Shown in pieces: positions 48,949 to 57,445 of a stretch of DNA of 64,000 bases. This DNA comes from Bacillus massilinigeriensis. Lineage in GTDB: Bacteria > Bacillota > Bacilli > Bacillales > Cytobacillaceae. Position 1 is the stretch's first letter; every line of letters starts with the position of its first letter. The stretch covers positions 1,447,117-1,511,116 of the forward strand of contig NZ_LT630004.1 of NCBI RefSeq assembly GCF_900111815.1, read 5' to 3'. Made by a program: the position numbers and the translations under genes. The notes under the pieces are model-generated. The model saw nothing but the letters and a program-made list of their open reading frames with translations. It was not told where the DNA came from and ran no database searches.

Positions 48949-51252
48949 ATGGCATCAAAGCATCGAGACAGTACGGATATTCAAAATAAAATAAATAGTT
49001 GGAAAACAGAACTTAAGCAGTGTGGCACTATATCTGAGGAAGCAGATTTGCTCCTCTTGATTGGCGAGACAGATAGAGAAAAGCAGCCACAACTACTCTC
49101 TTCTCTCCTTTCACTCGCCGCTACCTCTAGGCTCAACAAGAGAGGAATCGATGCAGTAGCAGAGAATTGGATGCAATTAGCAACCGAACTAGGCAATGTA
49201 AGTATCGAAATTCAGGAAGCACTTGCTGAACAAAAGTGGAGAAGTAAAGCAGATATATTATCAAGCCTCCATTTTCCTCCATTAAGAGAAACGGATAATC
49301 GTGCGGCAAAGCAAAATACTGCAGAACACTTCATCAATATTTGCCGAACTTTTCTATCAAAAGGTAACCGCCATCTTCATGATTTGAAAGCATGCGGATC
49401 GGAATCTGAAAAGAATGTTCGTCTCATAAGCCTACTTGAGAAAATAATAAAGGAAACTTTCGTTCTTTTGAACGCATCCATTGAATACGAAGCATCCATT
49501 TCCGGTGTCTTCCATACTTCTGTTCATTACGAAGAAATGAAAAAAACCCTAAAAGAACTTGGAAAGCTTAAATCGGAATGGAAAAAAGAATTTGAAGCAG
49601 TAGAAATACCCCTCTTAGAAGAAACAGGACCATTAGAAGAATTGAACAAAATGATTGGGCTTGCAGCAGTGAAACAGAGGGTAAACGATCATTACAAGTA
49701 TCTTTCTTATCAAAAGAAAAGAAAAGATCTTGGATACCGGACAAAAGAAGCATTAAATTTAAACATGGTCATAACAGGAAATCCAGGTACAGGGAAAACA
49801 ACCATTGCTAGGTTGTTGGCTAAAATATATAAAGATTTAGGAGTGCTTTCCAGCTCCGAAGTCATTGAAACAGACCGTTCTCAGCTTGTCGGGGCCTTCG
49901 TTGGACAAACGGAGGAAAATGTAAGATGCACTGTGGAAAAAGCGCTTGGCGGTGTGCTTTTTATTGATGAGGCATACAGTCTGAAACGTGAGGGACAATC
50001 AGGTAACGATTACGGTCAAACGGCCATCGATACCCTTGTCTCCCTCATGACAAGCTATGAATATGGGGGTAAGTTCGCCGTCATTCTGGCAGGCTACACG
50101 GAAGAAATGAGGGCATTTCTTCATACAAACCCTGGGCTTCGCAGTCGTTTTCCAGCGTCATCACAAATTCATCTCCCTGATTATACAGAGGAAGAACTTG
50201 TAGCAATTGGTTTACAAATAGCAGAAGAAAACGATTATGTTTTAACATCAAAGGCACGGGAGGAATTAAAGAGAAGAATATCAAGAGAACAGGTGGATGA
50301 AACTTTCGGCAATGCGAGAACGGTAAAAAATATAATTAATGATGCCATTTTTAAGAAAGGCTCGAAGGCAGTCCAGTTCTCTACCATTCCCTCGCTATCT
50401 GTTCTCGATGCTCAAGATTTCACGTGTGCTTTACCGACCTCTGTAACGAGCCCGAAGAAAGAATTGGAAGCGCTGATAGGGCTTCATGGTGTGAAAGAAG
50501 AAGTGAACAACCTTATTGCATTTATACGCATTCAGAAATTCCGCAGGGATCAAGGCTTTCCCGAGGTTCCAATCCAGCTTCACTCTGTTTTCAGTGGTAA
50601 CCCGGGAACAGGAAAAACCACTGTAGCAAGAATTTATGCTGAGCTGCTCAAAGAATACGGCATGCTTAAGCGTGGTCACATGGTTTCAGCATCAAGAGCG
50701 GATTTTGTTGCAGGATATGTTGGCCAGACTGCTGGGAAAACAAGAAAAAAGATAAGGGAAGCTCTAGGCGGTGTCCTTTTTATCGATGAAGCATACTCTC
50801 TTCTTGGAGAAAGCGGAGGGGATTATGGCAAGGAGGTAATTGAAACCCTTGTAGAGGAAATGACAAGGCATAATGAAAATCTTGTTGTTATTCTCGCAGG
50901 GTATCCTCATGAGATGGACGCTCTTCTTCATTCCAATCCAGGATTAAAATCTCGTTTCAAAAAATATTTTACATTTGAAGACTATACAGCGGAAGAACTG
51001 TTCAAAATTATCGAAACAAGAGCCTCCAAATACGGATACATTGTTTCAAGCGAAGCAAAAACGTTTTTACTACAAAACCTTGATAGAGAAAGGAATAACG
51101 GAAATGGTCGGTATGCTGTGAATATCTTGGATGAAGCAATTCAAAAGCAAGCATATAGATTGATCAAAGAAAAATGGAGTGAAAACCATGGGGATGATTC
51201 ATCATTACTAACGGAGCAGGATTTTCATATTGCTTTTAAAAAATTAGGTTGA
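48949..51252 (+). CDS. Tandem CbxX/CfxQ-type AAA+ ATPase (SpoVK-like)
   Basis: A 767-residue protein. An N-terminal helical region without known motifs (1-225) precedes two AAA+ modules of the CbxX/SpoVK type. Module 1 has Walker A GNPGTGKT (277-284) and Walker B VLFIDEAYSL (336-345); module 2 has GNPGTGKT (550-557) and another VLFIDEAYSL. Both have the GQT…R pore-proximal region and sensor NPGL(R/K)SRF. Family members remodel protein complexes; B. subtilis SpoVK, needed for spore maturation, has one module only. The stop overlaps the next gene's ribosome site region, so yneP is likely cotranscribed. Confidence 0.88.
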   Translation: MASKHRDSTDIQNKINSWKTELKQCGTISEEADLLLLIGETDREKQPQLLSSLLSLAATSRLNKRGIDAVAENWMQLATELGNVSIEIQEALAEQKWRSKADILSSLHFPPLRETDNRAAKQNTAEHFINICRTFLSKGNRHLHDLKACGSESEKNVRLISLLEKIIKETFVLLNASIEYEASISGVFHTSVHYEEMKKTLKELGKLKSEWKKEFEAVEIPLLEETGPLEELNKMIGLAAVKQRVNDHYKYLSYQKKRKDLGYRTKEALNLNMVITGNPGTGKTTIARLLAKIYKDLGVLSSSEVIETDRSQLVGAFVGQTEENVRCTVEKALGGVLFIDEAYSLKREGQSGNDYGQTAIDTLVSLMTSYEYGGKFAVILAGYTEEMRAFLHTNPGLRSRFPASSQIHLPDYTEEELVAIGLQIAEENDYVLTSKAREELKRRISREQVDETFGNARTVKNIINDAIFKKGSKAVQFSTIPSLSVLDAQDFTCALPTSVTSPKKELEALIGLHGVKEEVNNLIAFIRIQKFRRDQGFPEVPIQLHSVFSGNPGTGKTTVARIYAELLKEYGMLKRGHMVSASRADFVAGYVGQTAGKTRKKIREALGGVLFIDEAYSLLGESGGDYGKEVIETLVEEMTRHNENLVVILAGYPHEMDALLHSNPGLKSRFKKYFTFEDYTAEELFKIIETRASKYGYIVSSEAKTFLLQNLDRERNNGNGRYAVNILDEAIQKQAYRLIKEKWSENHGDDSSLLTEQDFHIAFKKLG

Positions 51253-51263
51253 GGAGGATCGAT

Positions 51264-51695
51264 ATGATAATTTCCACAAAGGAAATAGAAGTAAGATATG
51301 CAGAGACAGATCAAATGGGAGTCGTATACCATGCTAATTATTTAGTATGGATGGAGCTTGGTCGTACTAGTTTAATTGAAAAGCTCGGCTTCAATTATGC
51401 TGAGATGGAAAAGGAAGGTGTTCTCTCACCGGTGATTGATATCCAAGTCAGCTATAAAAAGCCTGTTCGATATGGCGAAAAAGCAATTGTAAAAACTTGG
51501 GTATCCGAATATAACGGTATTAAAGTTGTGTACGGATATGAAATCGTCAACGAATCCGGTGAGGTATCTTTGACTGCTTCGTCTTCCCATGTATGTGTAA
51601 AAAAAGAAAATTTTCAACCTATTTCTATGAGAAAAGCCTATCCAGACTGGCATGATGCTTACAATAGGGCAAAAGCGCCTGTTGGGGACTGTTGA
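51264..51695 (+). CDS. Hotdog-fold acyl-CoA thioesterase (YneP position)
   Basis: A 143-residue 4-hydroxybenzoyl-CoA thioesterase-type enzyme: EVRYAETDQMGVVYHANYLVWMELGR contains the catalytic Asp/Tyr-His pattern. It hydrolyses acyl-CoA (YbgC/FadM type). GAGGAGG places the start at ATG 51264, 11 bases after the AAA+ gene stop, so the two are coupled. The place in the acnA-parE block matches B. subtilis yneP. Confidence 0.9.
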   Translation: MIISTKEIEVRYAETDQMGVVYHANYLVWMELGRTSLIEKLGFNYAEMEKEGVLSPVIDIQVSYKKPVRYGEKAIVKTWVSEYNGIKVVYGYEIVNESGEVSLTASSSHVCVKKENFQPISMRKAYPDWHDAYNRAKAPVGDC

Positions 51696-51708
51696 CATTT
51701 GGAATTAA

Positions 51709-51744
51709 AAAACCGAGAGCAACTAAATTGCTCTCGGCATTTTT
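51709..51744 (+). terminator. Terminator of the thioesterase gene, targeted by the intron
   Basis: CCGAGAGCAA pairs with TTGCTCTCGG around CTAAA, followed by CATTTTT. The group II intron begins at the next base. Confidence 0.9.
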
Positions 51745-52292
51745 GTGTGCCCGGCATGGGTACAGGCTCTAAGGTGAAAGTCCTGAACAGTGAAGGCAGT
51801 AGTAGCTGTAGCTCAAGACAAGGGTATAAGGGGCGACCCTTATATCTGAAGGAAGTCGGCGGCAAACTTCCGCTCCGAGGAACACGAACCTCATATAAGG
51901 CTAGGTGGCATTGGGTGAGTCTGCAAAACAAAACAAAGCCCTTACTGCCGAAGGTGCCACAGAGTAAATGAGGCGGAGACGTGGAAGGAAAGTCTGTACT
52001 CTTACCCGGGGAGAACCTGTCGGAATGCCGTACTCATGCGGTAAGCCTATCCGTGAGGGTAGGTTGAACGGCAGGCGTCAGCAGAAGCCATAGTACTTGT
52101 CCGCTTAAGAGGATAAGGAAGGGCTGAACCAGTTATGGAAAATAGGGGCTAGGCGAATCTTGCCATTCAGTGAAACAGAAAACAGAGAAACCTGTCTATT
52201 GAAAGAAATGGTGAATCCATGGGGGTCAATAGGACAGGGTGGAGAATGGAAGAACACAAACAGAAACCCTATTTACGCAGGAGGTTATATCA

Positions 52293-53555
52293 ATGTTAAT
52301 GGAACGAATCCTGTCACGGGAAAATCTACTTCATGCGATTAAAAGAGTAGAAAAGAACAAGGGAAAGCATGGAGTGGACGGAATGCCCGTCACCGCTCTG
52401 CGCGCACATATCGTGGATAACTGGAGCGAACTGCGCAAATCCCTTGCCGAGGGAACCTATGTCCCTTCCCCCGTCCGTCGAGTCGAAATCCCGAAACCAG
52501 ACGGCAAAGGGAAAAGGAAATTAGGAATCCCGACCGTGACGGACCGTTTCATTCAACAGGCAATAACCCAGGTGCTTACCAGAATGTACGACCCAGGCTT
52601 TTCTGAAAGTAGTTTTGGGTTCCGGCCGAACAGGCGGGCGCACCAGGCAGTCAAACTAGCGCAAAGCTACATGGAAGAAGGATATAGATGGGTGGTAGAC
52701 ATTGACCTCGAAAAGTTCTTCGATAAGGTTAACCACGACAGGTTAATGAGTAAATTAGCCGGGAGAATAGAGGATAAATCCTTACTCCGTTTGATTCGAC
52801 GATTCCTAACCGCGGGTGTTATGGAAGGCGGACTTCTCAGTCCGAACCAGGAAGGCACTCCGCAAGGAGGACCATTAAGCCCCCTCCTGTCCAATATAGT
52901 CCTGGATGAATTGGATAAGGAATTAGAGCGCAGAGGACACAGGTTTGTCAGGTATGCGGATGATTGCAACATCTATGTGAAATCCAAAAGGGCTGGAGAA
53001 AGAGTAATGAGAGCAATGACTCATTTTATAGAGGGGAAGCTTAAGCTGAAGGTGAACAAGGAGAAAAGTGCCGTAGACCGACCGTGGAAGAGAAAATTTC
53101 TCGGCTTCAGTTTCACAAGCAACCTAAAACCGAAGGTGAGAATATCACCTCAAGCAATAAAACGGTTTAAGGATAAAGCTAGGAAATTGACTAGCAGGCG
53201 AAGTTCAATCTCTATGGAGACAAGGATTCATATCCTAAATGAATATCTAGTGGGGTGGGTCAACTATTACCACCTGGCTGATACCCGGTCAGTAATTGTT
53301 AGCCTGGAAGGCTGGCTAAATCGAAGAATGCGAATGATTAGGTGGAAGGAATGGAAACTTCCTCGAACCAAAGTCAGGAAACTCATCGAACTGGGTGTAC
53401 CAAGAGGAAAAGCTTACGAATGGGGAAATACGAGGAAAGCCTATTGGAGAATATCCAAGAGCCCAATTCTTCATAAAACCCTAGGGAAAGCCTACTGGCT
53501 TTCCCTAGGGTTAAAAAGTATTTCTGCAAGATATGACATACAGCGTCAGACATAA
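52293..53555 (+). CDS. ltrA: Group II intron reverse transcriptase/maturase
   Basis: A 420-residue protein. RT domains 0-7 run from about residue 10 to 270: GVDG(M), IPKPDGKGKRKLGIPTVTDR, FGFRPNRRAHQAV, VDIDLEKFFDKVNHD, GTPQGGPLSPLLSNIVLDELD and the catalytic RYADDCNIY (YADD 221-224). A maturase X domain with the GIIM C-terminal pattern (GWVNYYHLADTRSV…LNRRMRMIRWKEW) follows. There is no HNH endonuclease. It assists splicing and copies the intron into DNA. CAGGAGGTTATATCA fixes the start at ATG 52293. Confidence 0.95.
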   Translation: MLMERILSRENLLHAIKRVEKNKGKHGVDGMPVTALRAHIVDNWSELRKSLAEGTYVPSPVRRVEIPKPDGKGKRKLGIPTVTDRFIQQAITQVLTRMYDPGFSESSFGFRPNRRAHQAVKLAQSYMEEGYRWVVDIDLEKFFDKVNHDRLMSKLAGRIEDKSLLRLIRRFLTAGVMEGGLLSPNQEGTPQGGPLSPLLSNIVLDELDKELERRGHRFVRYADDCNIYVKSKRAGERVMRAMTHFIEGKLKLKVNKEKSAVDRPWKRKFLGFSFTSNLKPKVRISPQAIKRFKDKARKLTSRRSSISMETRIHILNEYLVGWVNYYHLADTRSVIVSLEGWLNRRMRMIRWKEWKLPRTKVRKLIELGVPRGKAYEWGNTRKAYWRISKSPILHKTLGKAYWLSLGLKSISARYDIQRQT

Positions 53556-53560
53556 CTGGA

Positions 53561-53632
53561 ACCGCCGTATACGGAACCGTACGTACGGTGGTGTGAGAGG
53601 GACGGAGGTTAGTCACCTCCCCCTATCTCTAT
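53561..53632 (+). ncRNA. Group II intron domains V and VI
   Basis: ACCGCCGTA (53561) pairs with TACGGTGGT (53584-53592). The upper stem TACG/CGTA is capped by GAAC, with a two-base CG bulge at 53582-53583: the domain V shape. The lower stem includes CGC, the class C form of the catalytic triad. Domain VI follows as GGAGG…CCTCC to the 3' splice site. Confidence 0.8.
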
Positions 53633-53637
53633 TTGAT

Positions 53638-54804
53638 TCAGTTCTCTCCTGGTTCCATGGACATTTTCATATGCTCCATGATTTCTTGATATTTTTCTGA
53701 AGCATTTGTTAAACCAAAGTGACCCGCATCCTTTAAAGGGACAACTCGATAGTTAGTTTGATGGAAGCTTGAAACAAATGTTGGAAAGAAAGTTGGTTGT
53801 GAAATTTTTATAGACGTTTCATTTGAATGTACAGTTTTCGTTAAGTTTACTATTGCTAGCCCGCCGATGTCCTTATAATCCCAAACTTGGCCAGAAAGGA
53901 AGTTTCCAAGGGAGTATACAACAAGCGTCCGGTTTCCGTCTTTTCGTTCGATCCAATCCATAGGTTGCAGAACATGGGGGTGGTGCCCAAATATAACATC
54001 GACACCTTCATTTGCTATAAATGAGGCAAGCTCTTTTTGTTCTTCACTAGGAAATCTCTGATATTCGTTTCCCCAATGGATGCTCATAACAACTGCATCT
54101 GCAGCTTGGCGGGCACGGCCAATTTCTTCGTGCATAGTATTCTTGTCTATCAAATTTACTAAGTATTCTTTTCCATTTGGAACTGGGATGCCATTCGTTC
54201 CATACGTATAAGATAAATAGGCTATTTTTACACCTTTCTTTTCAAGAATTCTTAATGTCATTTTGTCCTTTTGATTCTTGAATGCTCCAACATACGGTAG
54301 TTTCACTTTTTGATAATAAGCAATCGCATTCTGTATTCCTTTTTCCCCTTTATCGAGGGAGTGATTATTCGCAGTGGATACGATATCTACACCAGAATCA
54401 ATTAAAGCGTCGCCTGCTTCCTGCGGACTATTAAAAGTCGGATAACTCGACAATCCTATATCTTTGCCGCCAAGAACTGTTTCCTGGTTTGCGAGTAAGA
54501 TGTCCGGCTTTAATAGCTCATCCTTTACCTCGGAAAGCATTGGCTTGAAGTCATAACTCTCGTTTGATTTGGCATCATTATAAACTCTATCGTGGAGAAG
54601 GATGTCACCAACAGCACCAATCGTCACGGTTTGCTGCCATTCTTTTGTGGGAATATCTGCTTTTCTTCCCGGGTTGTTTTGAATTTGCTTTACTTCTTCT
54701 CCTTTCTTTTTTTCATTGGCTAGCGGCGCTTGGAAATAAAGAAGGACAGTGCATAGCAACAAAAGGGAAAAGAGAATAATATATCTTATTTTTCGGTCTT
54801 TCAT
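53638..54804 (-). CDS. CapA-family (poly-gamma-glutamate capsule type) metallophosphatase-like protein
   Basis: A 388-residue protein with one N-terminal membrane anchor (about 8-25) and an extracellular PGA_cap domain. Landmarks are VTIGAVGDILLHDRVY, LLANQETVLGG, STANNHSLDKGEKGIQN, MSIHWGNEYQRFPS, VDVIFGHHPHVLQPM and VVYSLGNFLSGQ. Relatives take part in poly-gamma-glutamate synthesis or export, but no capB/capC genes are near, so the role is uncertain. CAGGAGAC puts the start at ATG 54804. It is an extra gene in the yneP-yneR interval. Confidence 0.88.
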   Translation of the reverse strand: MKDRKIRYIILFSLLLLCTVLLYFQAPLANEKKKGEEVKQIQNNPGRKADIPTKEWQQTVTIGAVGDILLHDRVYNDAKSNESYDFKPMLSEVKDELLKPDILLANQETVLGGKDIGLSSYPTFNSPQEAGDALIDSGVDIVSTANNHSLDKGEKGIQNAIAYYQKVKLPYVGAFKNQKDKMTLRILEKKGVKIAYLSYTYGTNGIPVPNGKEYLVNLIDKNTMHEEIGRARQAADAVVMSIHWGNEYQRFPSEEQKELASFIANEGVDVIFGHHPHVLQPMDWIERKDGNRTLVVYSLGNFLSGQVWDYKDIGGLAIVNLTKTVHSNETSIKISQPTFFPTFVSSFHQTNYRVVPLKDAGHFGLTNASEKYQEIMEHMKMSMEPGEN

Positions 54805-54950
54805 ATAAAGTCTCCTGTCTTTAATGCTTCCATGTTGAATAACAAAAGGTATATGGTTAGTATAGTACAAAAGCTGACAAAAGAAGTATCTTTAAAATAA
54901 AGTTCCGGAAAATGTCTAATAATGTCATAAAAATAAAGGAGGGAACGACC

Positions 54951-55259
54951 GTGTTTTTTCTTTCAGAAAGTGCTGCATCTGCTGCTTCAGAAGCAATAGA
55001 CAGAGAAAAACAAGGTGATGAACAGCTTTATTTGCGAGTATCAGTCGGAAAGGGTTGAGGAGGGCCCAAGCTTAATCTGTCTCTGGAAGAGCAGCCATTA
55101 AAAACTGATAATGTTATGCTGTCACACGGAATTCAATTGCTGATCAACAAAGAAGATGAAATTTATTTTCACCATTCGATTTTGGATTTTTCATCATTAA
55201 GGGGATTTTACCTCGTGCAAAATGAAAGAGACGACGGTCGAAGAAAGTTTTCTACTTAA
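54951..55259 (+). CDS. HesB-like selenoprotein (in-frame TGA = Sec36)
   Basis: From GTG 54951 (AAAGGAGGGAACGACC ahead) the frame reads MFFLSESAASAASEAIDREK…EQLYLRVSVGKG-TGA-GGPKLNLSLEEQP…GIQLLINKEDEIYFHHSILDF… and stops at 55257-55259, 102 residues. The TGA (55056-55058) falls where HesB/IscA-like proteins have the Cys of G(K/G)GCGGP. HesB-like proteins with Sec at this site are an established bacterial selenoprotein family. Coding style and homology run on both sides of the TGA with no frame change. The gene occupies the place of yneR, a HesB-like gene, between yneP and plsY. Role probably in Fe-S or redox chemistry. Without SelB-dependent decoding it would be called as nothing. Confidence 0.88.
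55077..55094 (+). promoter_or_regulatory. Candidate SECIS hairpin of the HesB-like gene
   Basis: CTG-T-CTCT-GGA-AGAG-CAG: a 4-bp upper stem and 3-bp lower stem separated by a single bulged U (55080), with a G-containing apical loop, starting 18 bases after the TGA. A bulged U below a short stem and a G in the loop are the features SelB reads in the E. coli fdhF element. Confidence 0.6.
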
Positions 55260-55272
55260 ACCTTTTATCGTA

Positions 55273-55992
55273 TTAAAACAACAGTGGAATCTGGACCGTA
55301 ACAATCGTACCATAACCCAACTTACTTGATATTTCTAGCTTCCCGCCATGGCTGTCTACAATATTTTTTGAAACAGATAGTCCGATTCCGCTCCCGCGTT
55401 CCTTTGTCGTATAGTGGGAATTTGTCACCATCGAGACTGATTCCTCTTTGCTTAAACCGATTCCATTATCTATTACAGTAATGCGGGCAAAGCCGCCTTT
55501 CTTCGCAACTTTCATTCTAACTTTGCCACAAGAAGAGCCTTTAGCTTCAACGGCTTCAAATGCATTTCTGACTAGGTTAAAGAGCACCTGGCGAATTTGT
55601 CCTTTTTCGCAAAGGATAAAAATTTCTTCGTCAGAGAAATCTGCGGAAAATTGTATATTACGGAGTATCGCTTCACTTTCAAACAAGAATGAAATATCTG
55701 CGATTAATAGATGTAAAGACTGCTTTTCATAGCCACTTCTTTCTTGTCGACGAATTCCCAAGTATTCATCAATCAATTCGTTTGTCCGATCTATTTCCTG
55801 AAGGAGCAATTCAGCATGTTTTTCCTTACCTAGCGCGATTAAATCTGGTTTCAGCAGCTGTACGAAGCCTCTAATTGCTGTAAGGGGATTGCGGATTTCG
55901 TGGGCAATTTGAGATACAGACTGATGGAGTAAAAAGCTGCTCTTCCTGGTAAAATCGTTATCATCAACTGGGGAAAATTTATTCTTGTTCAT
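55273..55992 (-). CDS. Cytoplasmic sensor-less histidine kinase (sporulation-kinase type)
   Basis: A 239-residue kinase core with no membrane or PAS domain. The HisKA domain has His31 in QIAHEIRNPLTAIRGFVQLL, the form seen in KinA-KinE and KinB. The HATPase domain has the N box (VLFNLVRNAFEAVEA), G1 (VIDNGIGL) and G2 (GSGIGLSVSKNIVDSHGG). It may phosphorylate Spo0F or Spo0B-type partners; the input is unknown. No response regulator adjoins. Its end is 13 bases from the convergent HesB-like gene with no terminator visible between. Confidence 0.88.
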   Translation of the reverse strand: MNKNKFSPVDDNDFTRKSSFLLHQSVSQIAHEIRNPLTAIRGFVQLLKPDLIALGKEKHAELLLQEIDRTNELIDEYLGIRRQERSGYEKQSLHLLIADISFLFESEAILRNIQFSADFSDEEIFILCEKGQIRQVLFNLVRNAFEAVEAKGSSCGKVRMKVAKKGGFARITVIDNGIGLSKEESVSMVTNSHYTTKERGSGIGLSVSKNIVDSHGGKLEISSKLGYGTIVTVQIPLLF

Positions 55993-56086
55993 GGTTTCTC
56001 CTTTATGATTGTATTAGCCGAGCAAGGCCATGAAACAATCTATGAAGCTTATTCTGCCCTTATGACAAAAACAGACAACTTAACAG

Positions 56087-56117
56087 AAAAAGAGCCGGAA
56101 AGAATTCCGGCTCTTTA
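56087..56117 (-). terminator. Terminator of plsY
   Basis: AAAGAGCCGGAA pairs perfectly with TTCCGGCTCTTT around AGAA. An A-run on the left gives the T-run for leftward transcription. Confidence 0.9.
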
Positions 56118-56120
56118 GGA

Positions 56121-56726
56121 TTAGTTTTTCTTTTTTCGTTCCAGCCATGTCACCTTCGGCTCAGCCCCGTTAATGATCCTTCCGATGTTTGCTCTATGAC
56201 GGTAAAACACAAAGGTCGAAAGGGCGCCCACGACAATTATCAATATCAGGTCTCCATCTACAATTGCATAAACAAGGGTAGCCACTGCTGTGAGCATAGA
56301 TGAGAGGGAAACAATTTTGGTTACTTTCAGGCTGATAAGAAAGAAAGATAGCATGAATAAAAACATAAGCGGAGAGAACGCCAACAAGATCCCACCTGAG
56401 GTAGCGACAGCCTTGCCACCTCGAAAACCAGCAAAGACAGGATACATATGCCCTAGTACAGCAAATACTCCTGCTAGCAGTATGGGCATATCTGGGTAAT
56501 GAAGAATTATCGGCAAGCATGCTGCCAATGTACCTTTTAGGATATCGGCCAGTGTTACGGCAATCCCAGCTTTTGCTCCTAGCGTTCGGAAAGTGTTCGT
56601 CCCGCCTAGATTTCCGCTCCCATGCTCGCGGATATCAACTCCATGAAACAGCTTTCCCCATATAAGACCGGAAGGAATGGAGCCGATCAAATAAGATAGT
56701 AAAATAATAAGTGCATAAACTCCCAT
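56121..56726 (-). CDS. plsY: Acyl-phosphate:glycerol-3-phosphate acyltransferase
   Basis: A 201-residue, five-helix membrane enzyme that acylates glycerol 3-phosphate from acyl-phosphate, the first step of phospholipid synthesis. Conserved loops are [32 protein letters not shown] and [34 protein letters not shown] before ATG 56726. Adjacent to parE across a few genes, as in B. subtilis (yneS). Confidence 0.95.
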   Translation of the reverse strand: MGVYALIILLSYLIGSIPSGLIWGKLFHGVDIREHGSGNLGGTNTFRTLGAKAGIAVTLADILKGTLAACLPIILHYPDMPILLAGVFAVLGHMYPVFAGFRGGKAVATSGGILLAFSPLMFLFMLSFFLISLKVTKIVSLSSMLTAVATLVYAIVDGDLILIIVVGALSTFVFYRHRANIGRIINGAEPKVTWLERKKKN

Positions 56727-56846
56727 GATATTTCTCCTTTTTCAATTCTATCGTCATTGTACCACGTTAAAACGAAAACAACATTTGAAAATTCGCCATT
56801 AAAAGGCCATCTTTCAGTAAATTTGAAATCCCCATTCCGCTATTGT

Positions 56847-56871
56847 GTTTGAAACGTACGTTACAGGGAAT
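56847..56871 (+). promoter_or_regulatory. SigB-type promoter of the DUF3243 gene
   Basis: GTTTGA (56847-56852), 13-base spacer, GGGAAT (56866-56871), 45 bases before ATG 56917. It overlaps the upstream open frame and so argues against any start before it. Confidence 0.65.
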
Positions 56872-56916
56872 CAATTAACAGCAGGCCAAAACAGCATATA
56901 TAAAGGAGCGATAATA

Positions 56917-57237
56917 ATGATGGAAAACAATTCTACCAATGTAAATGAAAGAGTGGAAAAGAAACTAAGCAATCTTGGTGAAGGCCAAAAGGACGAAATT
57001 CTTTCCAGCTTTGGACATTTCAAATCCTACCTTAGTGACAAGGTATCCATCGGTGAAAAAATGGGTCTTGACGAAGAACAGCTTGCCAAGGCTGCAGAGA
57101 AAACAGCAAACTACTTAGCAAAGCATGAAGAGCCAAGAAATAGTGAAGAGAAACTTCTCCAAGAACTTTGGAAAGTTGGTACGCAGGAAGAACAACATAA
57201 GCTAGCGCATCTGCTCGTTAAACTAGTCGGCAAATAA
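56917..57237 (+). CDS. DUF3243-family protein (YmfJ-like)
   Basis: A 106-residue helical protein. The body FGHFKSYLSDKVSIGEKMGLDEEQLAKAAEKTANYLA…NSEEKLLQELWKVGTQEEQHKLAHLLVKLV (in outline) is the DUF3243 pattern; function unknown. AAAGGAGCGATAAT allows a start at ATG 56917 or 56920. The SigB-type promoter suggests general-stress expression. Confidence 0.85.
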   Translation: MMENNSTNVNERVEKKLSNLGEGQKDEILSSFGHFKSYLSDKVSIGEKMGLDEEQLAKAAEKTANYLAKHEEPRNSEEKLLQELWKVGTQEEQHKLAHLLVKLVGK

Positions 57238-57253
57238 CAGTAAAAGGGTGGAC

Positions 57254-57286
57254 AAAAGCAAAGCATCGAAAGGTGCTTTGCTTTTT
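57254..57286 (+). terminator. Rho-independent terminator
   Basis: AAAAGCAAAGCA pairs with TGCTTTGCTTTT around TCGAAAGG. Confidence 0.9.
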
Positions 57287-57445
57287 CATTTTTCTGTAGC
57301 GAAGAAATAGATACCTGCTATTTTACCATAGGCTAATTTCTCTTCCAAACCGCTCCTAAGTGGGAAATCATCTGAAAAGCGAAGGATATATTATCCACTT
57401 TCCGTAACTTTTTGTTATGATAAGCATGAAAAGAGGAGGTAAAAG

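Larger units (their letters stand above)
51745..53632 (+). mobile_element. Class C group II intron (about 1.89 kb) after a terminator
   Basis: The intron starts GTGTGCCCGGCATGGG, a typical group II 5' end, immediately after the T-run of a terminator. Structured ribozyme domains (51745-52290) are followed by a domain-IV reverse-transcriptase gene, then domain V and domain VI. It ends …CCCTATCTCTAT at 53632, with the 3' exon resuming TTGATTCAG. Insertion just 3' of a terminator and the lack of an endonuclease domain are class C traits. It lies between the yneP-like gene and the end of the capA-like gene and interrupts neither. Confidence 0.9.
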
